Shown here piece by piece: positions 1 through 8,703 of a stretch of 34,881 nt of DNA. Where the stretch lies: NCBI GenBank assembly GCA_946555345.1, contig CAMNSS010000026.1, positions 1 to 34,881 of the forward strand, read 5' to 3'. This DNA comes from an uncultured Eubacterium sp. GTDB lineage: Bacteria; Bacillota; Clostridia; Peptostreptococcales; Anaerovoracaceae. How positions within the stretch are numbered: the first letter of the stretch is position 1; each line of letters begins with the position of its first letter. The position numbers were made by a program, and so were the translations under genes. The notes under the pieces were generated by a model that made no database searches, was not told the DNA's origin, and saw nothing but the letters and a program-made list of their open reading frames with translations.

Positions 1-899
1 AGTTTCCCGATGAGGTTTCGCAGTTCGTTAGCTTGGCGATCCTTCTCATCATCGCTTTCCTCCAAAAAACTTAACTGCCCGTCTTGTTCCGCAATTCGGT
101 CCAGGATAACTTTCTCCGCATTTGTTATCGCGACCAGCCCAAATAGTTCCGATAGGGGCTGATGGCTGGCAATCTTTTGCACATTCGGGTTTTTCGTCTT
201 ATTTGACCTTTTCACAGTTTTCGCCTGGTCAAGCACCTCAAAAGTCAGCTCCCGCTTCACGTCTGAGGCGGCCGGTTCAGGAATGACCCATGACGGATCA
301 AAATTTTTTATGGTCTTCAAACTGGGAATAACGGAGGATTTCAAGCCCGATGGCGCAAAGATAATAAAGTTGTGCGCAAATGCGGGATTATGCGGCTCAT
401 TCATGGCAAAGTATAAATCCAGGTAAATAAACGCCGCCATCAAATAAGTCTTGCCGGCTCCCATTGGCAGGCTAAACAGATAATCCGTATACGTTAGCTG
501 ATAGAACGCATCATGGAAAAATGCCCTGCAATCGATATTTTTCGGGGCTTTTCGCATTTCAGCTTCCAATTTAGGAGAAACTTGTTTCCCCTCGCCGTTT
601 TTCAGGCAAGCGTATTCAAACAGGGCCGCTGCCGCCGCATCCGCTTGCAGAAAAGCCCTCGTATTTGCGGATAATTCAGCTTCTTCCAAATTCAGTGTAT
701 TGAACATCCCATGGCAAAATAGATCAGCCAGCGGCCTGCTGTCACAGGCAATTTTCAAGAACAAATATGTTTGAATCGCTTCAATCTGCACATCGCGCAG
801 TTCCCCTCTCTGCTCCATATAAGAAATAAGGGGCTTTACAGGGCAGGCGCTTGACGCCATCCATTCATTGCGCTTTGCCTCGATCATTTTATAAAACAT
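1..899 (-). CDS. DEAD/DEAH-box helicase family protein, N-terminal part (cut by window edge)
   Basis: Minus-strand frame open from an ATG at 899 to the window start, about 299 residues. An in-frame TGA lies 21 bases upstream and a GAGGGAAAGG ribosome site sits just before the ATG, so the start is well supported. Around residues 144-151 there is a Walker A motif, LPMGAGKT, followed by a helix (YLMAAFIYLDL) and a hydrophobic strand (NFIIFAPSG), the order seen in superfamily 2 helicases such as type III restriction Res subunits. The DEAD/DEAH box and helicase C domain would lie outside the window. It follows the DUF262 gene by 87 bases on the same strand, so the two are probably co-transcribed. 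A nuclease-associated or defence helicase is the likely role. The family assignment rests on the Walker motif and context, not on the full protein. Confidence 0.7.
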   Translation of the reverse strand, partial: MFYKMIEAKRNEWMASSACPVKPLISYMEQRGELRDVQIEAIQTYLFLKIACDSRPLADLFCHGMFNTLNLEEAELSANTRAFLQADAAAAALFEYACLKNGEGKQVSPKLEAEMRKAPKNIDCRAFFHDAFYQLTYTDYLFSLPMGAGKTYLMAAFIYLDLYFAMNEPHNPAFAHNFIIFAPSGLKSSVIPSLKTIKNFDPSWVIPEPAASDVKRELTFEVLDQAKTVKRSNKTKNPNVQKIASHQPLSELFGLVAITNAEKVILDRIAEQDGQLSFLEESDDEKDRQANELRNLIGK

Positions 900-986
900 A
901 TACGATTTGCCTTTCCCTCACCGATAAATATAACGAGCATTCCACCCTCGCCGCATTTTTTACATCACAGATTAAGGGCAAACGGC

Positions 987-2813
987 CTATAACGCATAAT
1001 AATACTCTTTTATCTTCTCCGCCATCAGCATTCTTCTTGCATCCAGAAAATCGGTATAATTGTCATGCGTCATATGGAAAATCGATTGCGGAATGCAATT
1101 CGCTTTCAGATTTGCATATAATTTATCAAGATCAAAAATGGTTCCCAGCTCTCCTGTTTTCGTATCGCACTGTGCTTTTGCAGCATTAAAATATTCCTCC
1201 GGCGCGCGATCGCTGATATCTTTATTGATTCCTGAATCAATATAAATATAGTTTGCCAGTTGATTGTATTGATTTTTCTCATATCCATTTTTCTTTAAAT
1301 ATGCCTTGGGGAAAATATGATGCATTTCACCTGCGCCAATCAAATCGTTGACACGGATATTATTGGACAGAAGCGACAGGTCGTTACCAGAGACTTGCGC
1401 CGCTTGGAAAACCTGGTAAACCGGGCTTATCGTGGACGTGCTGTCAAGATTTTGCACCAATGCAACATCCCAGAAATTATCCGACAGCTCGGCTGCTTCA
1501 ATTCTCGCCAGCGTTTCGATAACGCCATATTCCGCTATGCTCTTCAAATCACGGTAAAAAGCAGACTCCGGAGAGGTGCTGTACCTGCCGGTCAAGACGG
1601 ATAAGACATACCATTTCTGTACGATGCGCTTTGCTTCTGAATCACTGACATGGCCGATAGAATCGTTTTTCTTCAAAATTAAATACAAGGTATAGGCAAA
1701 GTCCAAGGCCATTTTGGAACGCACCAATTTAGGGCTTTTAAACCCAGCGCCCCGGATAGCGAGCATAAAATTCTTGAAGTTGTATTCATTGATTGCGTTA
1801 AGCACGCCTTCTTTGAGCTTTCCATAGGTATCGGATATGATTTCCGCATTATAGTCTTTTGTTTCAAAATTTCTGCCAGACAACAGCTTCACCAAATCCG
1901 CCAGCTTGGACCGGTTGAACATATGCATGAATGCAACACGGATTACGTCGTCACAGTCCGGGTCGTATACATTTTCATAGTCATCTTTCAGCCATTTCAA
2001 TTTCGGGAAGTATTCCGTGCCAGCAAAATCTTCATCCCGCTCCGCAATATGCCCATAAAAAGAAGGCTCTACGCAAAGATGGGCAAAATAATCGATCGCC
2101 TTTCTCAAAGCATTTCCATCGTTCGCTTCATCAGCGGCAATTTTAGACATGACGAAATCGCCCTGGCTTAACGCCGTCCCTTTTGAATTTATCCTGATAA
2201 AAATATCTGTAACGATATCAATCTCAATATGATTCGATAATTCGATTACCCCAATTTGAGAATTTTTTATGGATAAAAGATTCATGATGATATCGTTCAG
2301 CGCCTGCGGAGCCATTTCAGGGTTGTCCGCACAATATTGATTGATGAAATCGAAGGAAGCAAACTCATTTTTAAAAACATCCGCAATATCCGCTATCCAT
2401 CTTTTGCTTTTTACATGGGAAGAATCCTGGACTTCAAACAAAGAAGCATCGGCATCCTGTGACAACGCCGCAAACGGGTCAAATGCGATCTTAATCCGCT
2501 CCCGCCTAAAATCAGCGTTCGTTACCTCTTTTCCAGCGATCGCTGTCATCAAGGCAGTTACCCTCTGCTGCCCGTCTATGATGATCTTCCTGCCGCTAGA
2601 AATTGAGCCGTCCTTGAGCTTTACATCCGGATTGTCCCAAGTAATCAAATATCCCGTCGGATACCCCTTATACAGGGAATCCATCAAATCCCTGACCTGC
2701 GTCTTCCTCCATACAAAAGGCCTTTGAATTTGCGGAATCGCAATCAAGCCGCTTTCGATCAAGCCGAGAATGCTGCTAATGCTCATAGAGTTCGTGTTGA
2801 ATTTGGCGTCCAT
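987..2813 (-). CDS. DUF262 domain protein with C-terminal HNH-like (DUF1524-type) domain
   Basis: A 608-residue protein. The N-terminal region contains IPQIQRPFVWRK near residue 26 and the DUF262 signature IDGQQRVTAL at about residues 79-88, the ParB-like nucleotide-binding motif of GmrS-type proteins. Near residues 495-530 is HHIFPK followed by an Asn-rich segment (NQLANYIYI), which fits the HNH-type DUF1524 nuclease fold of GmrD. Together this is the single-chain GmrSD architecture known for type IV restriction of modified DNA and for related phage-defence nucleases. GGAGGT lies eight bases before the ATG. It is placed 87 bases upstream of a helicase gene and in the same island as a restriction-modification system. 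A defence nuclease is the best inference; the target is unknown. Confidence 0.85.
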   Translation of the reverse strand: MDAKFNTNSMSISSILGLIESGLIAIPQIQRPFVWRKTQVRDLMDSLYKGYPTGYLITWDNPDVKLKDGSISSGRKIIIDGQQRVTALMTAIAGKEVTNADFRRERIKIAFDPFAALSQDADASLFEVQDSSHVKSKRWIADIADVFKNEFASFDFINQYCADNPEMAPQALNDIIMNLLSIKNSQIGVIELSNHIEIDIVTDIFIRINSKGTALSQGDFVMSKIAADEANDGNALRKAIDYFAHLCVEPSFYGHIAERDEDFAGTEYFPKLKWLKDDYENVYDPDCDDVIRVAFMHMFNRSKLADLVKLLSGRNFETKDYNAEIISDTYGKLKEGVLNAINEYNFKNFMLAIRGAGFKSPKLVRSKMALDFAYTLYLILKKNDSIGHVSDSEAKRIVQKWYVLSVLTGRYSTSPESAFYRDLKSIAEYGVIETLARIEAAELSDNFWDVALVQNLDSTSTISPVYQVFQAAQVSGNDLSLLSNNIRVNDLIGAGEMHHIFPKAYLKKNGYEKNQYNQLANYIYIDSGINKDISDRAPEEYFNAAKAQCDTKTGELGTIFDLDKLYANLKANCIPQSIFHMTHDNYTDFLDARRMLMAEKIKEYYYAL

Positions 2814-3053
2814 TTAAAAATACCTCCAGCCCTGTTTCCAAAAAATGATACAGTTCTTGCTTTATTGATAATTTTAACATTTTTCTTCAAATTAGGCTAT
2901 GCATATTTCCGCCACGAAACACCAACCGCCTGCCTTCCCAGAACCCGCAGGATCTGCTTTCAGCTCCGGCCGCCAGATCATCAGGCTGGGCAGTTTTTAC
3001 AAGTGGCCGCAGCCGTCAAATGCACCATGCAGGGGCCACAGCTTATGCTCCCG

Positions 3054-3584
3054 TCACAGAGCTGGCGTTATTTCCTCTTTCAACAGGGAATACATCTTCA
3101 TATCGAGAACCTTTCCATTCTTCACGGCATTGCTCCTAAGCGTACCTTCGCATTGAAACCCCGCTTTTTCAAGAACCTTGCAAGATGCGATGTTATGTGC
3201 AAACGGCGACGCATAAATCCGAAGGATATCGCTTTTATGAAAAACATATGCGCAGATTTGCTTTACCGCTTCGGTTGCGATCCCCTTTCCCCAATATTCC
3301 TCAGCGATATAATATCCCAGCTCGGCGGTTTTCTGATGAATATTGCCCTGGCGGAAAACGCTGATACTGCCGATCGCAAGGCCTGCTGCATCGTCTGTAG
3401 CAATCGCAAATGCAAAGATCTCATTTTCATCGGCGGAAAGCATCTCCGAAATAAACGCCGCCCCGTCCTGCTCTGTATAAGGATAGGGCAAATCCCTGAG
3501 CTGTTCCTGCACTTTTTGATTGGAAAGCGCCGCCGCTAAAGCTTTAGCATCCGATACCCGCCATTTTCGTATGTTACACTTCAT
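3054..3584 (-). CDS. GNAT family N-acetyltransferase (RimJ/RimL-like)
   Basis: The reading frame is open from 3635, but the ATG at 3584 has GGAG seven bases upstream and begins MKCNIRKWRVSDAKAL, the usual first strand of RimJ/RimL-type acetyltransferases, so this start is chosen (176 residues). The acetyl-CoA loop is visible in AELGYYIAEEYWGKGIATEA, with the G-K-G-I-A/T pattern, and the family ending S-x-K-V-L-E-K-A-G-F is present. It should transfer an acetyl group from acetyl-CoA to an amine; the substrate cannot be told. It lies between the TfoX-like gene and DUF262 on the same strand with wide spacing, so an operon with either is not obvious. Confidence 0.85.
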   Translation of the reverse strand: MKCNIRKWRVSDAKALAAALSNQKVQEQLRDLPYPYTEQDGAAFISEMLSADENEIFAFAIATDDAAGLAIGSISVFRQGNIHQKTAELGYYIAEEYWGKGIATEAVKQICAYVFHKSDILRIYASPFAHNIASCKVLEKAGFQCEGTLRSNAVKNGKVLDMKMYSLLKEEITPAL

Positions 3585-3672
3585 TTTCTTTCTCCGGTTC
3601 CTATATTTTCTATACTGTTTTATTGTTTTTGGCATTGACCCGCCTTCAATGATTTCCCAGCATCCGCAAAAG

Positions 3673-3921
3673 CTACATCTGTTTAAAATAAGCTTTCAAA
3701 TCCGCCTTGCAGGCCTCGTCGAGCTGCTTGATTTCAGCCTCGCGAATCGCTGCTTCCAAATGATAGGCAATGACGACGCAAGTATTGGGGTACTGCTCCT
3801 TGAGCAAGGAAACCGCTTGCTTGCTGCCAGCCTTCTTTAGTTCCTCAGCCGAATGAATGCCAACGGAATGCAGTTTCTTTTCCATTGTCTTTCCCAAGCC
3901 TAACGCTGTAACCGATGCCAT
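3673..3921 (-). CDS. Small TfoX/Sxy C-terminal-domain protein
   Basis: An 82-residue protein. The frame extends to 4032, but the ATG at 3921 is preceded by an AGGAG site and starts MASVTALGLGKTMEKKL, matching the beginning of the TfoX C-terminal domain, a helical domain carrying helix-hairpin-helix-like turns (GLGKTMEKKLHSVGIHSAEEL). In Gram-negative bacteria TfoX/Sxy switches on competence genes, but single-domain versions are common in Bacillota and have no established role. The remainder, KEQYPNTCVVIAYHLEAAI, agrees with the domain. It is the second gene of uncertain purpose inside the restriction island and could be unrelated to defence. Confidence 0.7.
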   Translation of the reverse strand: MASVTALGLGKTMEKKLHSVGIHSAEELKKAGSKQAVSLLKEQYPNTCVVIAYHLEAAIREAEIKQLDEACKADLKAYFKQM

Positions 3922-3955
3922 GTATATCTCCTTTTCTTCTAAAACAGGCTGCAAC

Positions 3956-4111
3956 TTATGGAAAAATGGGCTTTTTCGTATGCGCTCTGAACGTGAGCCA
4001 GCCTTCGAATACCCATGGGAGATCTCCAACAATTAACAAGCAAGGCTCTTGCCAGCACTTTCCCTTGTAAAAGTTCTCATTGCCGAGCGGCGTTGCCGTC
4101 ATGCGGAACAT
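3956..4111 (-). CDS. Doubtful 51-codon ORF between the TfoX-like and GNAT genes
   Basis: A short open frame starting at ATG 4111 and ending in TAA at 3956. The predicted peptide has Cys, Trp and Gly residues in a protein-like pattern (GNENFYKGKCWQEPCLLIVG), and the frame stays open upstream of the ATG. No good ribosome site precedes it, and its 3' end is only 34 bases before the TfoX-like gene. I do not recognise a family. It may be a repeated intergenic sequence or chance. The rest of 3922-4170 contains no other candidate. Confidence 0.2.
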   Translation of the reverse strand: MFRMTATPLGNENFYKGKCWQEPCLLIVGDLPWVFEGWLTFRAHTKKPIFP

Positions 4112-4170
4112 CACGCAGCCATCAGGGCAGACGATCGCCTTGCTGCATTTTCCATCCCCGCCCAGGTTTC

Positions 4171-4647
4171 CTAAACCGCCCTTAATTTCTTTTCCATGAT
4201 TTCATAGACCAGCTTCACATCATTTTCCAGCTCGTAAATCCCATGCCCTGCCGTTTTGTACCCCCTATGCTCATAAAAACGCACAGCGGGAAGCGAAGCG
4301 TCCAGGACAGCGGTATCGTGCATTTTTGCAATTCCAGCCTCCAGGCAATCCATAATCTGCGAGCCGCAGCCTTTGTTCTGGCAAGCGGGCAGCACATATA
4401 CCCCTGTGATATGATTGCCGTCAAAACAGCCTGTCCCGATAACCGCACCGCCCTCCAGCAATACGCCCATGTTCCCGGACGCTATACCGTCCAGAATATG
4501 CGCCTTGCTGTGATGCCGGCAAAAGAAATCTGCCACCTCTTGCGGATAGTATTTCGGATATACCGTTCTGATCGCAGTATGCAAAACATTGTGAATCGCA
4601 TCTGCCATTTCGGGGGTTGCTGTTATATATTTCATGAGCGTCCTCAT
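4171..4647 (-). CDS. GNAT family N-acetyltransferase
   Basis: A 158-residue acetyltransferase. The acetyl-CoA-binding motif is seen as GVYVLPACQNKGCGSQIMDCLE (Q-N-K-G-C-G-S in place of the commoner Q/R-x-x-G-x-G/A), followed by ASLPAVRFYEHRGYKTAG, the usual last strand-helix pair. The start codon overlaps the stop codon of the upstream restriction endonuclease gene in an ATGA arrangement, which points to translational coupling. An alternative ATG four codons in, with GAGGACG before it, cannot be excluded. Being coupled to a restriction gene is unusual for an acetyltransferase and may reflect chance gene packing rather than a shared role. The substrate is unknown. Confidence 0.85.
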   Translation of the reverse strand: MRTLMKYITATPEMADAIHNVLHTAIRTVYPKYYPQEVADFFCRHHSKAHILDGIASGNMGVLLEGGAVIGTGCFDGNHITGVYVLPACQNKGCGSQIMDCLEAGIAKMHDTAVLDASLPAVRFYEHRGYKTAGHGIYELENDVKLVYEIMEKKLRAV

Positions 4648-5369
4648 TTTTTATAAGTCCCTTCAATATCTGCCCAACGGAGGATGTCCAACCTTTCTCC
4701 ATAATGTTCTTCATAGCTATCAAGGAATTGCCGCTTCCACGAGGCCGCCGAATTATGCGTTTTAGGGTTTTGATATACAGCTTCTTCAATCGCCGAAACA
4801 AAATCCTCCATCGTGCTGAACATAGGATAATTACCACGTTGCTCGCTATACCATACCCCTGGACGAATTTTATGTACGACATTCTGTTTTACTTGCAGAT
4901 TAATCGGCCAATTCCTCATGCGGCGTGTGATCTGCCATACTTTTTTGAGCCAAAGTTCTTTAATCGTCACGATACCGCTATCGCTCATGTCATAACCAAA
5001 GATCAAATAATCCACATACAGCATATAAGGCTTTTCAATGATTTCCTCTTCATACATCCTGAAATCAGCAATGTCAAAGCCCGGTGAAGCGCTTCTGTTA
5101 AAGGTCTTCACTTCCAGCAAGTCCTTCGTTAAATCATCGGGGTTCAAAAAGAAATCCGGCGGCATTTGCGTATTTCCACTTGGAGCATACGCAATTCCCC
5201 TTTTATCAAACCATCCTTGCAGCCACTCTTGTATGATATTTCCCACAACATCCTTTTGGCGTACTATGATATCAACATCCCCAAGGAAAAATTTTATTTG
5301 CCCTTGGAGTTCCAGGATTTTTTCTTCGTTAATCAGCTTATCATAAACCTCTTGGCTCGTAAGCCTCAT
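4644..5369 (-). CDS. Type II restriction endonuclease, NgoBV-like
   Basis: A 241-residue protein. The frame opens at 5381, but that ATG is itself part of the ribosome site for the second ATG (GGAGGATAAT then ATG at 5369), and the second start gives MRLTSQEVYDKL, which resembles the start of the NgoBV family as I remember it. A PD-(D/E)xK nuclease centre is visible: Pro71-Asp72, then Glu86-Val-Lys88 in LLEVKTFN. The conserved ADYLIFGYDM stretch follows. NgoBV cuts GGNNCC; the specificity here is inferred only from family resemblance. It lies 65 bases downstream of the cytosine methyltransferase, the normal pairing, and its stop overlaps the acetyltransferase start. The gene looks intact although the methyltransferase is frameshifted. 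Confidence 0.75.
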   Translation of the reverse strand: MRLTSQEVYDKLINEEKILELQGQIKFFLGDVDIIVRQKDVVGNIIQEWLQGWFDKRGIAYAPSGNTQMPPDFFLNPDDLTKDLLEVKTFNRSASPGFDIADFRMYEEEIIEKPYMLYVDYLIFGYDMSDSGIVTIKELWLKKVWQITRRMRNWPINLQVKQNVVHKIRPGVWYSEQRGNYPMFSTMEDFVSAIEEAVYQNPKTHNSAASWKRQFLDSYEEHYGERLDILRWADIEGTYKK

Positions 5370-5434
5370 ATTATCCTCCATTCTGCTGCTGACGCCGGCG
5401 GCACAAATCGTGATGAAAAATCTTATTTTTCACA

Positions 5435-6720
5435 CTATCCCTCCTTGCAATATAACTCAAGCACACGGGCGGAAACCGCTGCAATCACAGGCACAACGAC
5501 CGTATTCCCCAACAAATCATAACCCAAGCTTTTTTCGATATCCAGCTTGTAATCATCAGGATATCCGAATAGCCGCAATCCTTCCCTTAATGACAAAGTC
5601 CGCAGTCCGTCGCCATCTGTAACGTATAAGCGCTGCATATCCATTGCGACAAGCGTCGGCGCAATATCCTTCGCACTCATAATTTTACTGATTTCAAAGG
5701 ACATTTTGCCTGCAACGATATTATATCCTTTTGGCAATTCCGGATCGGGTTCTCGGCGTTTGCCGGCCTTTTTCTTCGGATGCTCATAGCGAAGGTATTT
5801 TTTCTGGACAAGGTCATTTAACAGTTCTTCAAGCTTCGGATGATCAAAAAAAGTCCTTATTTGGCCGATCGTTAACGGCATTCCATCCATCCAGTCAATG
5901 CCATACTCATCTGCCCATTTCTTTTTTCGACGTTCTTTCAGCATCATATTTAGCAAATCCCGCTGCGGTTTGCTGACGAAACCTTTCATTTCAATATCCC
6001 AGCTATGGATGTTGTTTTCTCCGCCCCGTTTATCCTTGAGCGATTTTCCTTCTAGTTCTTCAATTGGATAATGCGCCAATAGATTATCAATAAATTGGCT
6101 ATGTTCTACTGGCAATCCTTTTTCGAGGATATCACTTAAAACGCTTGTTGTATGCTTAAACTTTGAAAGATCAGGATATTCCCGTAACGTTCCTACAATA
6201 TATATTCTTTTTCTTTCCTGTGGTATGCCAAAAAACTTCGCATTTAATACGTCCCAGGAAACCTTATACCCCAAGTCTTTTAAATGTGCTAAAATCGTTT
6301 TAAGCGTCCTTCCAATTTTATCCTTTGCATTTTCCTTATCATGCGTTACAAGACCCTCAACATTTTCCAATACGAACCCATACGGCCTCTTTTCCTTCAG
6401 GATTCGTTCGACATCAAAAAAAGCGTACCCCTTGTGTCGGCAAATCCCAGCCTTTTGCCTGCGGAGGAAAAAGCCTGGCACGGAAATCCCCCTAATAAAA
6501 AATCAAAGTCAGGAATATCCTTGGCTTCAATTTGTGTAATATCTCCGTGAATTTCCTCATCGGGATGATTTTGCTTCAAAACCTCAACAGCGTGAGGCTT
6601 AATTTCTGAGGTAAAAACACATTCAGAAGGATAGCCTTTTTGGCTGCAAGCAAGCTCAAAGCCTTTGCGAGTACCGCCCATTCCAGCAAAAAGGTCAATA
6701 AATCTAATGTGCTTATCCAT
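5435..6720 (-). pseudogene. DNA (cytosine-5) methyltransferase, interrupted by a one-base frameshift in a T7 run
   Basis: Two overlapping minus-strand frames make one C5 methyltransferase of about 430 residues. The first (6720-6397) carries motif I (DLFAGMGGTRKGFE) and motif IV with the catalytic Cys (GGFPCQAFSSAG). The second (to 5435) carries ENVEGL (motif VI), QERKRIYIVG (VIII), LREGLRLFGYPDDY (IX) and LLGNTVVVPVI (X), with a target-recognition region between VIII and IX. The frames join at a run of seven A on the plus strand (6416-6422), that is T7 in the coding strand; an eighth T would give TRGTLFFDVERIL and restore one reading frame. All motifs are intact, so this is a recent mutation, a phase-variable gene, slippage-rescued expression or a sequencing error. 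It is the partner of the NgoBV-like nuclease. Confidence 0.85.
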
Positions 6721-6730
6721 TTCCGTCCCC

Positions 6731-6925
6731 CTAAAATGATTCCAGTAATATCTCCAATACCATGCTGTGAGCTGCTATGTATTCTGCCGAATATTTTGCA
6801 CGCACAAATTCATCACAATTTAACGTCATCAATGATATTTAAACTTATTTTACAGCGAGTAAAATGCTGCGGCTTATCTTTTTATCAGCCATCCGCTTCA
6901 AAAGTTTATCATATCCCCCCTCCAA
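6731..6925 (-). pseudogene. Possible decayed small ORF in the methyltransferase leader
   Basis: Between the inferred promoter and the methyltransferase start, two short minus-strand segments read like protein but in different frames: 6925-6845 (TTG start, including GGYDKLLKRMADKKISRSI) and 6829-6731 (ATG start, including CDEFVRAKYSAEYIAAHS). Joining them needs two frameshifts. It could be the remnant of a small regulator gene, two unrelated short ORFs, or chance. No family is recognised. Confidence 0.25.
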
Positions 6926-6959
6926 AGCAGATTCCTTTATTAATGCATTTACTATACAA

Positions 6960-6988
6960 ATTATAACATATGCTGCCTTAAAAACCAA
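6960..6988 (-). promoter_or_regulatory. Promoter for the restriction-modification genes
   Basis: On the minus strand TTGGTT (6988-6983), 17 bases, then a perfect TATAAT (6965-6960). Transcription would start near 6953, giving a leader of about 230 bases before the methyltransferase ATG at 6720. The -10 is perfect and the -35 is weak. Confidence 0.55.
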
Positions 6989-7351
6989 TTTTATTGATTC
7001 ATTCAAAAAAGCAAGTCCCTCAACTCATTTAATCGAATAAATATACAAATGAAAAATTTGCACAGATCAGCCCTGCGAATCGGGCAATTAGCCTCCCGGA
7101 AAAATATTTTTAATAATCAACCCTTTTACCAATTAAAAAAATGCCCCTAACCGTGAATTATCATCCACAGCGCAGGGCATTTCTAATATGGATTCATTTA
7201 AAAGAAGGCGAATGCTGTAAAAATGCATTGACCGCTTGTACCCATATATATTGGCAAACATTCATTTAACGAATGCGCCGCAAACAGTATCATCCTGTGT
7301 TCTATAGCCGGCGCAATCGAATATTTGCAATGGCTTTGCGGTGCAAGAGTT
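6989..7351. other. AT-rich gap between the restriction genes and guaA
   Basis: No credible coding frame. It holds the guaA terminator (7139-7182) and otherwise AT-rich sequence with stop codons in every frame. Confidence 0.6.
7139..7182 (-). terminator. Probable guaA terminator
   Basis: AAATGCCC (7139-7146) is complementary to GGGCATTT (7175-7182). On the minus strand the second arm runs into TTTTTTAATT. The 28-base loop is long for an intrinsic terminator, but position downstream of guaA and the T run fit. Confidence 0.5.
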
Positions 7352-8332
7352 CTATTCCCACTCGATCGTCCCGCTCGGCTTCGGCGTCAAATCATACAGC
7401 ACCCGGTTCACGCCCGCTACCTCGCGCGTAATCCGTTCGGTAATATGCTTTAATAACGCATACGGCACTTCCTCAACGGTTGCCGTCATGGCGTCTACCG
7501 TATTGACCGCCCTGATAATCACAGGAAACGCATACGTCCGCTTGCCATCCTTTACACCGACGGACTTAAAGTCCGGCACAGCAGTAAAATACTGCCAAAC
7601 CTTTCCTTCCAGGCCATTTTTCGCAAACTCTTCCCGCAGAATCGCATCCGATTCACGAACCGCTTCCAGCCTGTCACGGGTAATCGCACCCAAGCAACGC
7701 ACACCAAGCCCGGGACCCGGGAAGGGCTGACGGAACACCATATTATCCGGAAGACCGAGTGCGCTTCCCACCACGCGGACCTCATCCTTAAACAGCAACT
7801 TCACCGGCTCAACCAGCTCAAACGCCATATCCTCCGGAAGCCCGCCGACATTGTGGTGCGCCTTTACGCCATCGCTTTCCAAAATATCAGGATAAATCGT
7901 TCCCTGCGCCAAAAATGCGATGCCTTCCAGCTTATGCGCCTCCTCCTCGAACACGCGGATAAACTCCTCGCCGATAATTTTCCGCTTCCGCTCAGGCTCT
8001 GCAACGCCCGCCAGCTTGTCCAAAAATCGATCCACCGCATCCACGTAGATCAGGTTTGCATCCATTTCATCCCGGAAAACCTTCACCACCTGCTCCGGCT
8101 CACCTTTTCGCAGTAAGCCATGATTGACATGAACGCACACAAGCTGCTTTCCAATCGCTTTGATGAGCAAAGCCGCAACCACCGATGAATCCACGCCGCC
8201 CGACAATGCCAGAAGCACCTTTTTGCCGCCCACCTGGTCTTTTACCTTCTTGATTTCTTCTGCAATAAAAGCCTCCGCCTGCGCTTTTGTCGTAATGCGC
8301 TCCATCGTTTCAGGCCTCACGTTTTTATCCAT
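7352..8332 (-). CDS. guaA: GMP synthase, ATP-pyrophosphatase subunit without glutaminase domain
   Basis: A 326-residue protein that converts XMP to GMP with ATP and ammonia. The frame opens at 8356, but the ATG at 8332 has GGAGGA just upstream and is chosen. The PP-loop SGGVDSS is at residues 44-50, followed by the XMP-binding part ([14 protein letters not shown]) and the dimerisation domain ending in [12 protein letters not shown], the standard GuaA C-terminus. The roughly 190-residue class I glutamine amidotransferase domain normally fused in front is absent, and no glutaminase gene is seen nearby. This is the two-subunit arrangement familiar from archaea (GuaAb). A separate glutaminase elsewhere or direct ammonia use is inferred. 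The preceding leader is long and repetitive. Confidence 0.93.
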   Translation of the reverse strand: MDKNVRPETMERITTKAQAEAFIAEEIKKVKDQVGGKKVLLALSGGVDSSVVAALLIKAIGKQLVCVHVNHGLLRKGEPEQVVKVFRDEMDANLIYVDAVDRFLDKLAGVAEPERKRKIIGEEFIRVFEEEAHKLEGIAFLAQGTIYPDILESDGVKAHHNVGGLPEDMAFELVEPVKLLFKDEVRVVGSALGLPDNMVFRQPFPGPGLGVRCLGAITRDRLEAVRESDAILREEFAKNGLEGKVWQYFTAVPDFKSVGVKDGKRTYAFPVIIRAVNTVDAMTATVEEVPYALLKHITERITREVAGVNRVLYDLTPKPSGTIEWE

Positions 8333-8585
8333 TTTGTTCCTCCATTTCTCGTTCATTTCTCATGATTGCACGATAAGTTTCTTGTCCTTGTAACCTTTTC
8401 CCTTGCTACCTCTCATTCAAGCCTTTTCATTCAGGCCGTCTCATGCAAGCCCTTTGTTCACTCTTTTTCGTTCAAGTGTTTTGTTCAAGCCTTCTCGCTT
8501 ACTGCTTCTCATGCACCTTTTTGTTCAGCGCTTTTCATCGGACGCTTTTTATTAGGTTTTTTCTGGCTAGCTCTTTTTATTCAGC

Positions 8586-8689
8586 CTTTCCCGTTTGATT
8601 TCCGCCCGATTCGGCTCACACTTTCCGTTTGGATTTCCGCCCAATTCGTTTGTCCTTTCCCGTTTGATTACCCGCCCGATTCGGCCCGC
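8586..8689. repeat. Three degenerate copies of a 34-35 bp unit in the guaA leader
   Basis: Copies begin at 8586, 8621 and 8655; the shared core reads CTTTCCCGTTTGATTTCCG then CCCGATTCGG. Copies 1 and 3 are most alike. The array lies between the inferred guaA promoter and the guaA start. Confidence 0.75.
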
Positions 8690-8703
8690 CAAACGTCCAA
8701 TTT

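Noticed and set aside
3585-3635. Upstream start for the GNAT protein (17 extra residues).
   Set aside because: The extra residues are basic and unlike the family, and the inner ATG has a proper ribosome site.
8333-8703. Purine riboswitch before guaA.
   Set aside because: The conserved core bases of the purine aptamer were not found in the leader on the minus strand.
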